Positions 1 through 6,040 of a stretch of 9,012 nucleotides of DNA are shown in pieces. The translations under genes and the position numbers were made by a program. The notes under the pieces were generated by a model. The model was not told the DNA's origin. It searched no databases and saw nothing but the letters and a program-made list of their open reading frames with translations. Position 1 is the first letter of the stretch. Every line of letters starts with the position of its first letter. The DNA comes from Bdellovibrionales bacterium (GTDB taxonomy: Bacteria > Bdellovibrionota > Bdellovibrionia > Bdellovibrionales > UBA1609). The stretch lies in assembly GCA_020434645.1 (NCBI GenBank), contig JAGRAK010000063.1, positions 1 through 9,012 on the forward strand. Direction: 5' to 3'.

Positions 1-42
1 CTTATCTTTATTGAGTGGAATTTTAATTTTATTTTCAGACAT
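1..42 (-). CDS. 5' end of an unidentified gene, cut by the window edge
   Basis: Fourteen codons are visible on the minus strand, starting ATG at 42-40 and reading MSENKIKIPLNKDK. The start is supported by an AGGAG sequence at 54-50 with a 7 nt spacer. The gene begins 18 nt after the stop of the thioredoxin-like gene, so it is probably the next member of the leftward operon. The visible residues are polar and lysine-rich with no signal peptide. They are too few to identify a family, and no function is proposed. Confidence 0.6.
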   Translation of the reverse strand, partial: MSENKIKIPLNKDK

Positions 43-49
43 ATTGGAG

Positions 50-54
50 CTCCT
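50..54 (-). promoter_or_regulatory. Ribosome binding site for the partial gene at 42-1
   Basis: AGGAG reads on the minus strand, 7 nt before the ATG at 42. It is part of the palindrome GGAGCTCC. It is the main reason to accept the 14-codon fragment as a real gene start. Confidence 0.6.
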
Positions 55-60
55 GAACAG

Positions 61-612
61 TTAGTTCTTCCATTTAATAGAACAACCCATTGATGGTCGT
101 TGTTCTAGACTAGGTTCCTTGTTATTTAGTAAGGCGTCAACTGCATCCATTAATTCGTGTTGTGTGACTTTGGATTCATCTTTCCATGAGTCGTCTAGGC
201 GTCCTCGGTATCGCAGTTTATTTTGGTTATCAAATACAAAAAAATCAGGGGTGCAAACGGCGTCAAATGCTTTGGCTATGGCTTGGGTTTCATCTACTAG
301 GTAAGGGAAATTATAATTTTTCTCTCTCCATGATTTAAGTAATTCGTTGGGGTGATCTTCTGGGTATTCATCAGAATCATTGGAGCAAATTCCGATAAAG
401 GGTACTCCTTTGGCTTTGAGCTCTTTTGCAGCCTGAATAAGGCGATTTTCAATGGCTTTTATATAGGGGCAATGGTTGCACATGAAAACTATGACTTTGA
501 CTGGGGCACTATGAATAGATTGAGAACTCCATGTTTTACCATCGACAGTGGGGAGAGTGAAATCAGGTAAAGCTTGACCAAGGCTGTTATCGGGAGTGTA
601 GGTGAGTGCCAT
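61..612 (-). CDS. Thioredoxin-fold / peroxiredoxin-like redox protein
   Basis: The 183-residue protein has a thioredoxin-like fold of the AhpC/TSA-redoxin type. The N-terminal 'LPDFTLPTVDGK' strand-loop (about 15-26) is typical of redoxins. The active site is C45-N-H-C48 in the motif FMCNHCPY, and the cis-proline loop is C120-T-P122. A C-terminal motif SMGCSIKW (174-181) adds another conserved-looking cysteine, C177. The FMCNHCPY and GCSIKW motifs resemble the subgroup often called PRX_like1; that placement is from memory. There is no signal peptide, so it is probably cytoplasmic, reducing disulfides or peroxides; the substrate is unknown. Its ATG directly follows the birA stop codon (TAA-ATG, zero gap), with a GGAGAG ribosome site inside the birA end, so expression is tied to the nadC-birA operon. 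Fold is confident, specific function is not. Confidence 0.88.
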   Translation of the reverse strand: MALTYTPDNSLGQALPDFTLPTVDGKTWSSQSIHSAPVKVIVFMCNHCPYIKAIENRLIQAAKELKAKGVPFIGICSNDSDEYPEDHPNELLKSWREKNYNFPYLVDETQAIAKAFDAVCTPDFFVFDNQNKLRYRGRLDDSWKDESKVTQHELMDAVDALLNNKEPSLEQRPSMGCSIKWKN

Positions 613-1335
613 TTACAATTCTCTCCATGAGGTTGTCTTTTTTTCAGAAACCAAATCGCCAAATGGACTTACTGAAACATACTTTTCAGATAAATTTGGA
701 TACTGATTAAGCCCAATAAGAATTCTATCACGTTGTTCGGGCGTCAGGTGCGCTCCGGTCGCGGCGCGAGCGGCCTGTGCTAAATTTTGATTTAAGATTT
801 CTAGAAAGTGAGTCCAATTTTCTTTACTGATTGAAATCACCGAAGACAGATGCGTCGAATTCGAAATTTGTTCAGGATGTGAAAAAACGTTCAAACCAAT
901 TCCGACTATCAAGCGCGTGTTCGCTCCCATGCTGATACTTTCTATAAGAATGCCGAGTGCCTTTTTGTCTGCGATGTAAATATCATTTGGCGCTTTAATG
1001 CTAAATGGGATGTTCGCAAATGCCTCAGTTAAACTTTCGTATACACTCAGGCCGATAATTGGACTTGTGACAGATTGAGCGGCAGAGGGTAAGTGAAATG
1101 ACCAGGTGGCAAGTAAGTTGTTGCTTGTGGTTGAATTAAGCCACTGATTGTTGTTGCGGCCGCGACCCGCTGTTTGCTTGGCGGCGATGTAGACTTTTGT
1201 ATTCTCTTTTAGTTCGCTCGCTTCAATTTTAGCTTGATTGTTTGTGCTGTCAGTAGATTCATAAGCGTTAAATATAATCTTATGAGACTTTAGCCATTCG
1301 TTCGTAGTTTTAAAAATATCAATTGAATCACTCAA
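613..1335 (-). CDS. birA: Biotin--[biotin carboxyl carrier protein] ligase, lacking a DNA-binding domain
   Basis: This cytoplasmic enzyme activates biotin with ATP and attaches it to the carrier lysine of carboxylases such as acetyl-CoA carboxylase (EC 6.3.4.15). The 240 residues hold the catalytic domain: ESTDSTN (26-32), the biotin-adenylate loop with GRGR (57-60), KAPND (114-118, where many ligases have KWPND), KALGILIE (125-132) and GIGLNV (145-150). There is no N-terminal helix-turn-helix, so this is a monofunctional ligase and not the E. coli-type repressor. The C-terminal SH3-like domain looks shortened: after about residue 215 only a stub ending SWREL remains. The start is TTG at 1335-1333, the first start-like codon after the in-frame TGA at 1347-1345. 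It overlaps the end of nadC by 8 nt, suggesting translational coupling; the ribosome site is weak. Confidence in family is high, in the exact start moderate. Confidence 0.9.
   Translation of the reverse strand: MSDSIDIFKTTNEWLKSHKIIFNAYESTDSTNNQAKIEASELKENTKVYIAAKQTAGRGRNNNQWLNSTTSNNLLATWSFHLPSAAQSVTSPIIGLSVYESLTEAFANIPFSIKAPNDIYIADKKALGILIESISMGANTRLIVGIGLNVFSHPEQISNSTHLSSVISISKENWTHFLEILNQNLAQAARAATGAHLTPEQRDRILIGLNQYPNLSEKYVSVSPFGDLVSEKKTTSWREL
621..626 (-). promoter_or_regulatory. Ribosome binding site of the thioredoxin-like gene
   Basis: GGAGAG on the minus strand lies 8 nt upstream of the ATG at 612 and inside the last codons of birA. It fixes the start of the redox protein and shows the two genes are read from one transcript. 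Confidence 0.65.
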
Positions 1336-2149
1336 ACAGTAGACTCACATCTGCGCATGGCGCTGAATGGGTTATGGCGCCGACACTAATAAAATCAACA
1401 CCAACTTCGGCAACTTGTGAAATGCGTTCAAGTGTCATATTGCCTGAAGCCTCCGTTTGCATGGAGGCGGGCGTTATTTTTAAAACAGCCGTCATTTCTT
1501 CAAGTGACATATTGTCTAAAAGTAATCGATCAGCGTTGCCCTCGATTGCTTCTTGAGCTTCGGCAAGATTTCGCACTTCAATTTCAATGTTTTTGTGCCC
1601 GAGATCTCGTAGCGTTGCGATCGACTTTTTGATTCCGCCGGCTGCACGTATATGATTTTCTTTGATAAGAATTCGGTCGCTTAAGCTCATGCGGTGATTC
1701 ATTCCGCCGCCGTCTACAACAGCTTTTTTCTCTAAAGCTCTAAGATTTGGGGTGGTTTTTCGAGTGTCTAAAATTTTAGTTTTATGATTTTTTGCTTGGT
1801 TGACATAACAGCGAGTGAGCGTGGCTATGCCCGAGAGGCGCCCTAAAAAGTTTAAGGCTACTCGCTCGGCCTTCAATAGGGAGGGGAGTGGGCCAAGCAG
1901 CAAGCATATGGTTTGCCCTTTAAAAACAAAATCAGAATTTTTAAATTGCCAATTGATTGTGATGCTTGGATCAACTTGAGTGAACGTCGAATTAAATGCT
2001 TCAGTTCCGGAGATGACTAAATCTTCTTTAGCAACAACTTTAGCTCGGCCTATTTTATTACTGAGGTTTAGGCCATCTGTTGTAATGTCGCCGTCAGGCA
2101 TGTCTTCTGCCAACGCTAATTTTATAATGTTCTGCAGATCAAGGCTCAC
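1328..2149 (-). CDS. nadC: Nicotinate-nucleotide pyrophosphorylase (quinolinate phosphoribosyltransferase)
   Basis: NadC converts quinolinate and PRPP to nicotinate mononucleotide, CO2 and pyrophosphate (EC 2.4.2.19) in de novo NAD synthesis. The 273-residue length is normal for the family. Family motifs in order are EDMPDGDITT (15-24), ERVALNFLGRLSGIAT (95-110), DTRKTTPNLR (128-137), the basic/glycine stretch AVVDGGGMNHR (143-153), K163-E-N-H166, the acidic pair E191 and D212 (LLLDNMS), ASGNM (234-238) and the phosphate-binding SVGAITHS (255-262). All expected active-site residues seem present. The start is GTG at 2149-2147, directly after an in-frame TAA, so no longer protein is possible. 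It begins 7 nt after the receiver-protein stop and overlaps birA by 8 nt. nadC next to birA is a common bacterial arrangement. No nadA or nadB is in the window. Confidence 0.96.
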   Translation of the reverse strand: MSLDLQNIIKLALAEDMPDGDITTDGLNLSNKIGRAKVVAKEDLVISGTEAFNSTFTQVDPSITINWQFKNSDFVFKGQTICLLLGPLPSLLKAERVALNFLGRLSGIATLTRCYVNQAKNHKTKILDTRKTTPNLRALEKKAVVDGGGMNHRMSLSDRILIKENHIRAAGGIKKSIATLRDLGHKNIEIEVRNLAEAQEAIEGNADRLLLDNMSLEEMTAVLKITPASMQTEASGNMTLERISQVAEVGVDFISVGAITHSAPCADVSLLFE

Positions 2150-2156
2150 TTAAGTC

Positions 2157-3326
2157 TCATCGCGCATCGCGCTCTTTGAGTAAACGTTCTAGTTCTCGTT
2201 CAATGATTCTTGTGGCAATTTCAGGGACGACTTGCCATACGACTTTTTCAATAATCTCAGCCGATTGAGCTCGAATTATAGCTTCAAGTTGCTTTTCGTC
2301 TAAAGTCGAGAGATTGGGTATAGAGGTTGATTTTGAATCATCGACTGACTCAGCCAAATCAAGCTCCAGTAAATCATCTTCGTCAGCTTCACTTTCATTT
2401 TCATTTGGGAGAGGTGGTGGCGGATTTTTAATTGATGTTTTAGTTTCAGAAGCACCCCATACATTCGTAATGACAGAGTCGGCGTCTATTTTGTCTTCAG
2501 GAATTTTATATTTAACTTTTACAGAGTCCTCTTTGTTTTTTGACGGATCTAAACGGTAATTAGAAAGTGTTTTTTGAACCCACTGCGCATCATTGTCGGC
2601 AGAGTCTTCGGTAAGAAGGTTTGGTTTTTTGAGTGCGGGCGGTCGAGGCGGCTCTGTGGGCAACTCGACGGCGATAAAGTCTTCATCGACATCTTCTGCT
2701 TGCGAAACTGCCGAGAGTGCATCTGGTATGGGTGGAATCTCTGAGTGTTCGATACTTTCAAAATTGTCCATTGTCCAAGATCCAGAATGTGTAGGAGTTT
2801 TACTTGGTGACGCTGCCATTGTGGGCGAAGTGGGTTTTGCGGGCTGAGCCGGGGGCATGGCTATGGCAGGTTGTGGAGCTTGCGCTTCTTCAAAATCGGG
2901 TAGTTTCGGGAAAGTTAAAAAGTCCGATAGTGGTTGTGTCTTGGTTTTTTCAACTAGATTTTGTATGACTTGTCTGAGTCGTTTCGCGTCGAAGGGCTTT
3001 TCAAGATTGGCATTGGCGCCGCAGGCCTTGAATTTTGAAGTGTCGAGCTCCATAAAGCCACTCCAAATAAGAACGACAGGAATGTGAGAAAGTTCAGGAT
3101 TTGATTTGATGTCTCGGCATACGTCGTAGCCATTTTTTTTCTGTAAGATAACATCAGCGAAAATAATATCAGGTTTAATTTTTTGGGCGACTTGCTCAAC
3201 ATCAATCCCGACATTGACGGCTGTCACCTGGACTGCAAAATCCTGCAGAGCCAGCTGAAAAACTTTTTTAATGGTGCTACTTTCATCAGCAAGTAAGACG
3301 CGCAAAGCCATGCATCGAGTCAACAT
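2157..3326 (-). CDS. Response-regulator receiver protein with long disordered linker and C-terminal helix
   Basis: Residues about 8-128 form a CheY-like receiver: acidic pocket D14-E15, phosphoacceptor D58 (IIFADVI), S89 in place of the usual Thr/Ser switch residue, and K110 in EKPF. The phosphorylation chemistry therefore looks intact. Residues about 130-340 are rich in Pro, Ser, Asp and Glu (PPAQPAKPTSPT, NPPPPLPNENE, EADEDDLLELDL) and are probably disordered. The C terminus (about 343-389) is a strong amphipathic helix including KVVWQVVPEIATRIIERELE; similar helices end some deltaproteobacterial receiver proteins, known to me from memory. There is no recognisable DNA-binding, kinase or GGDEF domain, so output is likely protein-protein contact. 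The ATG at 3326 is the longest start. A second ATG at 3311 gives MALRVLLADE, right at the receiver, and may be the true one; neither has a good ribosome site. It heads the leftward operon. No partner histidine kinase is visible. Confidence 0.85.
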   Translation of the reverse strand: MLTRCMALRVLLADESSTIKKVFQLALQDFAVQVTAVNVGIDVEQVAQKIKPDIIFADVILQKKNGYDVCRDIKSNPELSHIPVVLIWSGFMELDTSKFKACGANANLEKPFDAKRLRQVIQNLVEKTKTQPLSDFLTFPKLPDFEEAQAPQPAIAMPPAQPAKPTSPTMAASPSKTPTHSGSWTMDNFESIEHSEIPPIPDALSAVSQAEDVDEDFIAVELPTEPPRPPALKKPNLLTEDSADNDAQWVQKTLSNYRLDPSKNKEDSVKVKYKIPEDKIDADSVITNVWGASETKTSIKNPPPPLPNENESEADEDDLLELDLAESVDDSKSTSIPNLSTLDEKQLEAIIRAQSAEIIEKVVWQVVPEIATRIIERELERLLKERDAR

Positions 3327-3340
3327 CGAATTGAGAGGCT

Positions 3341-3353
3341 AGTCAAGTTGACT
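3341..3353. repeat. Perfect inverted repeat AGTCAA-G-TTGACT
   Basis: Two 6 nt arms flank a single G. The right arm forms the -35-like hexamer of the proposed rightward promoter. A further AGTCAA copy lies at 3318-3323 inside the start of the receiver gene. It could be a regulator half-site pair or simply a divergent -35 motif; the sequence alone cannot decide. Confidence 0.5.
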
Positions 3354-3376
3354 GTATTCGATGGCGTACCTAACAT
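3348..3376 (+). promoter_or_regulatory. Candidate sigma70-type promoter of the lptG operon
   Basis: TTGACT (3348-3353) and TAACAT (3371-3376) are separated by 17 nt, the ideal spacing. The hexamers match 4 of 6 consensus bases in each case, or close to it. Transcription would be expected to start around 3382-3385, that is, at the GTG start codon of lptG (3385). The mRNA would then have essentially no leader. Not proven; promoter calls by eye are error-prone. Confidence 0.5.
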
Positions 3377-3384
3377 AACTATGC

Positions 3385-4464
3385 GTGTTAACAATTATTG
3401 ATCGCTACATTGCTAAAAACTTTCTGGTCTTTTTTATTTCGGGACTGGTTGTTTTTGTCACAATTTTTTTGGCTATTGATTTTACTTCAACATCAATGCG
3501 CTTTGATGTGGGGCTTGATGTTCTTGGCCGTTATTATCAAAGTTATATTCCGATCATCATTTATCAGCTTATGCCTGTGGGGGCTTTGATTGGCACACTC
3601 TTTACGCTATCATCGCTGAACCGAAACAATGAGCTCATAGCACTTTTTAGCTTGGGGATAAGTTTAGCCCGAGTGAGTATGCCGGTGCTTGTGATGATTG
3701 GTATAATCAGCGCCATGACTTTTTGGGTCGGGGATAAGCTCGTTCCAGTTTTTGCGCAGAAAAAAAATTACACATTTTATGTTGAAATGAAAAAGCGACC
3801 GGGGCTTTATTCAACAGTTAAAAAAAATAAAATTTGGTATCGATCTGATAATACAATTTTTAATATTCAATCGCTGAATGCTGACCAGGGGCGAGCTCAA
3901 GGGATTACGTTATACTACTTCAATGACGCTTGGGATCTCGTGCAAATGGTGAAGGCTAAAACCGTGATTATGCGTAATACCACTTGGAATTTAGAAGACG
4001 GAACGGTCACACTTTTTGCAGAGGAGTCGAGCTTTCCGCTCACTAAAAGTTTTGCTAAAAAAACTCTAACCGTCAGCAGTGATCTGGCTGATATTCAGGC
4101 GGCATCACCCACAAGTGATGCGCTCTCAATTGCTGATTTACGTCGATTCATTCAAAAAAATAAAGAGGCGGGGCTCGATACCCTGCAGTATGAAGTGGAT
4201 ATGCATGCCAAAATGAGCTTTGCCTTTGCCGCCTTGGTCATGTCTTTAATGGGTATTCCTTTCACCGTTCAGCGCAGCCGATCGGGTGGGAATATGCTGA
4301 GTATAGGGGTCAGTATTGTGACTGCATTTTCGTATTGGGTCATATTTAGCGCCTCGCTCTCTATGGGGAAACACGGGTCATTGCCGCCTATTGTTGCAGC
4401 CTGGGCGCCCAATATTATAATGGGTGGTGTCGCCACCTTCTTTTTGCTTCGGCTGAAAAAATAG
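3385..4464 (+). CDS. lptG: LPS export ABC transporter permease, LptG/LptF (YjgP/YjgQ) family
   Basis: This inner-membrane protein pairs with a second permease and the LptB ATPase to extract lipopolysaccharide and pass it to the periplasmic bridge. The 359-residue length is normal. The N terminus MLTIIDRYIAKNFL is typical. Membrane segments are about 12-32, 55-78, 98-118, 277-297, 304-325 and 336-356, giving the family's three-plus-three arrangement around a periplasmic beta-jellyroll domain (about 120-270). The cytoplasmic NNELIAL segment (81-87) matches the coupling-helix region seen in this family. LptG rather than LptF is chosen from general resemblance; LptF remains possible. The GTG at 3385 is the only start close after an in-frame TAA at 3376, and no Shine-Dalgarno sequence precedes it. 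It is the first gene of the rightward cluster; no lptA, lptB or lptC is nearby. Confidence 0.9.
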   Translation: MLTIIDRYIAKNFLVFFISGLVVFVTIFLAIDFTSTSMRFDVGLDVLGRYYQSYIPIIIYQLMPVGALIGTLFTLSSLNRNNELIALFSLGISLARVSMPVLVMIGIISAMTFWVGDKLVPVFAQKKNYTFYVEMKKRPGLYSTVKKNKIWYRSDNTIFNIQSLNADQGRAQGITLYYFNDAWDLVQMVKAKTVIMRNTTWNLEDGTVTLFAEESSFPLTKSFAKKTLTVSSDLADIQAASPTSDALSIADLRRFIQKNKEAGLDTLQYEVDMHAKMSFAFAALVMSLMGIPFTVQRSRSGGNMLSIGVSIVTAFSYWVIFSASLSMGKHGSLPPIVAAWAPNIIMGGVATFFLLRLKK

Positions 4465-4472
4465 TGTAACAT
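4444..4472 (+). promoter_or_regulatory. Candidate internal promoter for def
   Basis: TTGCTT (4444-4449) and TAACAT (4467-4472) are spaced by 17 nt, at the end of lptG. The -10 hexamer is identical to the one before lptG and ends the same 8 nt before the start codon. The -35 is weak (TTG only). Transcription would start at about the def ATG (4481). The element also forms TAACA-5 nt-TGTTA (4467-4481). Confidence 0.4.
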
Positions 4473-4480
4473 TACGTGTT

Positions 4481-5092
4481 ATGGCGCTACTTGAAATTTT
4501 GAAATATCCAGATCCAAAACTGCGTAGAAAGTGCAAGCCTGTAGAGCAGGTCACACCCGAACTCAAAGAGTTTGCGGCAAACATGCTTGAAACCATGAAG
4601 TCATTTAATGGTATTGGCCTTGCGGCGGCGCAGGTGGATCGGCTGGATCGTTTAATCGTTCTCGACACTCGACGACCAGAGGGTGATGATGCAGAAGCGC
4701 GATATGAGCTCGGTGGTGAAACGGAGCTCGAAAAAAAGATAACTCAGCCACTGGTGCTGATTAACCCCGTCATTAAGAAAAAGCAGGGTAAGACAACTTA
4801 CAATGAGGGATGCTTAAGTGTTCCGTCGTATTTTGAAGTTGTTGAGCGAGCACTTCTCATTGATGTTGAAGCTATGACCTTAGATGGTGAAAAAATAGCT
4901 TTTCAAACAGATGGTTTGCTCGCTATTTGCATTCAGCACGAAATTGACCACTTAGATGGTAAACTTTTTATTGATCGATTGAGCCCTCTTAAATCTTCAC
5001 GCGTTAAAGCTAAAATTAAGAAATTTGGCTATCCTGATCCAGATGAAGATGATGGCGAAAATGATGTGACAGACTCCCATATTGAGCTTTAG
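4481..5092 (+). CDS. def: Peptide deformylase
   Basis: Def removes the N-formyl group from new proteins (EC 3.5.1.88) in the cytoplasm, near the ribosome exit. All three family motifs are present: GIGLAAAQV (44-52), EGCLS (109-113) with metal-ligand C111, and QHEIDHLDG (152-160) with ligands H153 and H157 and catalytic E154. At 203 residues it is longer than the roughly 170-residue E. coli enzyme. The extra length lies in an acidic loop (about 64-88, RPEGDDAEARYELGGETELE) between motifs 1 and 2, and in an acidic tail (about 186-203, DPDEDDGENDVTD). The start is ATG, 16 nt after the lptG stop, with no visible Shine-Dalgarno sequence. fmt, which does the opposite reaction, follows 9 nt later, a classic def-fmt pair. 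Confidence 0.97.
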   Translation: MALLEILKYPDPKLRRKCKPVEQVTPELKEFAANMLETMKSFNGIGLAAAQVDRLDRLIVLDTRRPEGDDAEARYELGGETELEKKITQPLVLINPVIKKKQGKTTYNEGCLSVPSYFEVVERALLIDVEAMTLDGEKIAFQTDGLLAICIQHEIDHLDGKLFIDRLSPLKSSRVKAKIKKFGYPDPDEDDGENDVTDSHIEL

Positions 5093-5095
5093 ACT
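5066..5095 (+). promoter_or_regulatory. Candidate internal promoter for fmt
   Basis: GTGACA (5066-5071, one mismatch to TTGACA) and TAGACT (5090-5095) are separated by 18 nt, inside the end of def; TAGACT includes the def stop codon. Only 6 nt lie between the -10 hexamer and the fmt GTG, so a transcript from here would be leaderless or nearly so. Weaker than the lptG case because it lies in coding sequence. Confidence 0.35.
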
Positions 5096-5101
5096 TCGCC
5101 T

Positions 5102-6040
5102 GTGAGTGTTGTTCGAATCGCCTTTTTAGGTACACCAGAATTTGCCCGCTATCATTTGGCGAGTTTGCTTGCAGACTCGCATTATGAGGTCGTGGGCGTT
5201 GTGACTCAGCCCGATCGTCCGAGTGGGCGAAACATGCACTTAAATCCAAGCCCGGTAAAGGTGCTTGCCCAAACTCATGGGTTAAAAGTGATTTCTCCAG
5301 AATCTATTAAAAATAAAGAGGCTCTAGATGAAATTGCAAGTTGGAAGGCTGAAGCGGCTATTGTCGTAGCTTACGGTCAGATCGTGCCGCAGGATTTTTT
5401 AGATCTGTTTCCGAGAAAAGTAGTGAACGTGCACGCGAGTTTGTTGCCACGGTGGAGAGGGGCGGCTCCCATCCAGCGGGCGATAGAAGCTGGAGATAAA
5501 ACCACAGGGGTGTCATTGCAGGTTATGGTGCATAAACTAGATGCTGGCGCTGTCATTGGTTCTTACGCTTTGCCTATAGGTGAAAACATGAATTCGTTTG
5601 AACTCCACAATGAGCTAATGCCGCTTGGTGCAAAGTTACTGGCGGTTGATTTTATGGATTATCTGCGCGGCCATTTAACTCCCACTTTGCAAAATGAAAT
5701 TCTTGTCACGTATGCTCATAAAATTGAAAAAGCTGAGGCTAAAATAAATTGGTCGCTGAGTGCAGAGAAAATTGATTGTCACATTCGGGCAATGGTTATG
5801 GGGCCAGGGAGTTTCGCTTTGCACAGTGGGAAGAAGCTCAAAATCATTCGAGCGAAAAGAGAGCCGGTGCTCAGTGGGCAGCCCGGTCAAATTCTAGAAG
5901 TAGCAAAAGACAGTTTCGTGGTGGCGTGTGGTGAAGGAGCACTTCGAGTACTTGAAGTGCAACCTGAATCACGAGCTAAGATGTCAGTTGAAGATTATTT
6001 GCGTGGTCATTCGGTTCAAAAGGGAGACATGTTGTCGTGA
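5102..6040 (+). CDS. fmt: Methionyl-tRNA formyltransferase
   Basis: Fmt formylates Met on initiator tRNA using 10-formyl-tetrahydrofolate (EC 2.1.2.9). The 312-residue length is normal for the family. The N-terminal formyltransferase domain opens with IAFLGTPEFA (6-15). The catalytic triad equivalents are N109 and H111 in NVHASLLPRWRG (109-120) and D147 in VHKLDAGAVI (143-152); the TQPDRPSGR loop (35-43) is also typical. The C-terminal tRNA-binding OB-like domain spans about residues 210-312. Start is GTG at 5102, 9 nt after def, with no clear ribosome site; the protein begins at the expected place for the family. The 3' end overlaps rpe by 4 nt (GTGA). Confidence 0.97.
   Translation: MSVVRIAFLGTPEFARYHLASLLADSHYEVVGVVTQPDRPSGRNMHLNPSPVKVLAQTHGLKVISPESIKNKEALDEIASWKAEAAIVVAYGQIVPQDFLDLFPRKVVNVHASLLPRWRGAAPIQRAIEAGDKTTGVSLQVMVHKLDAGAVIGSYALPIGENMNSFELHNELMPLGAKLLAVDFMDYLRGHLTPTLQNEILVTYAHKIEKAEAKINWSLSAEKIDCHIRAMVMGPGSFALHSGKKLKIIRAKREPVLSGQPGQILEVAKDSFVVACGEGALRVLEVQPESRAKMSVEDYLRGHSVQKGDMLS
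6021..6026 (+). promoter_or_regulatory. Ribosome binding site of rpe
   Basis: AGGGAG lies 10 nt before the rpe GTG start at 6037, inside the end of fmt. It supports that GTG as the true start and translational coupling to fmt. Confidence 0.55.

Larger units (their letters stand above)
3327..3384. promoter_or_regulatory. Divergent intergenic region between the two operons
   Basis: This 58 bp is the only intergenic space in the window longer than 20 nt and must hold or border the start signals of both clusters. It contains the perfect inverted repeat AGTCAA-G-TTGACT (3341-3353) and a plausible rightward promoter. For the leftward gene I see only a weak -10-like TAGCCT (minus strand, 3341-3336) with no -35 partner at normal spacing. 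No terminator-like hairpin is present. Confidence 0.6.

Noticed and set aside
119..570. Two open frames on the plus strand opposite the thioredoxin-like gene
   Set aside because: They lie antisense to a well-supported gene, have no ribosome sites and give low-complexity, unrecognisable proteins.
2314..3087. Several open frames on the plus strand opposite the receiver gene, one Ser-rich and two Gly/Ala/Ser-rich
   Set aside because: They mirror the Pro/acidic linker of the real gene; the repetitive composition explains the absence of stops.
3318..3346. TTGACT as the -35 of a leftward promoter for the receiver gene
   Set aside because: The hexamer 17 nt further on is another TTGACT, not a -10 box, and no other suitable -10 lies at 16-18 nt.
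4269..4668. Minus-strand open frames across the lptG-def junction
   Set aside because: Antisense to two confident genes, with no family resemblance. A gene here would also need its own signals, which I do not see.
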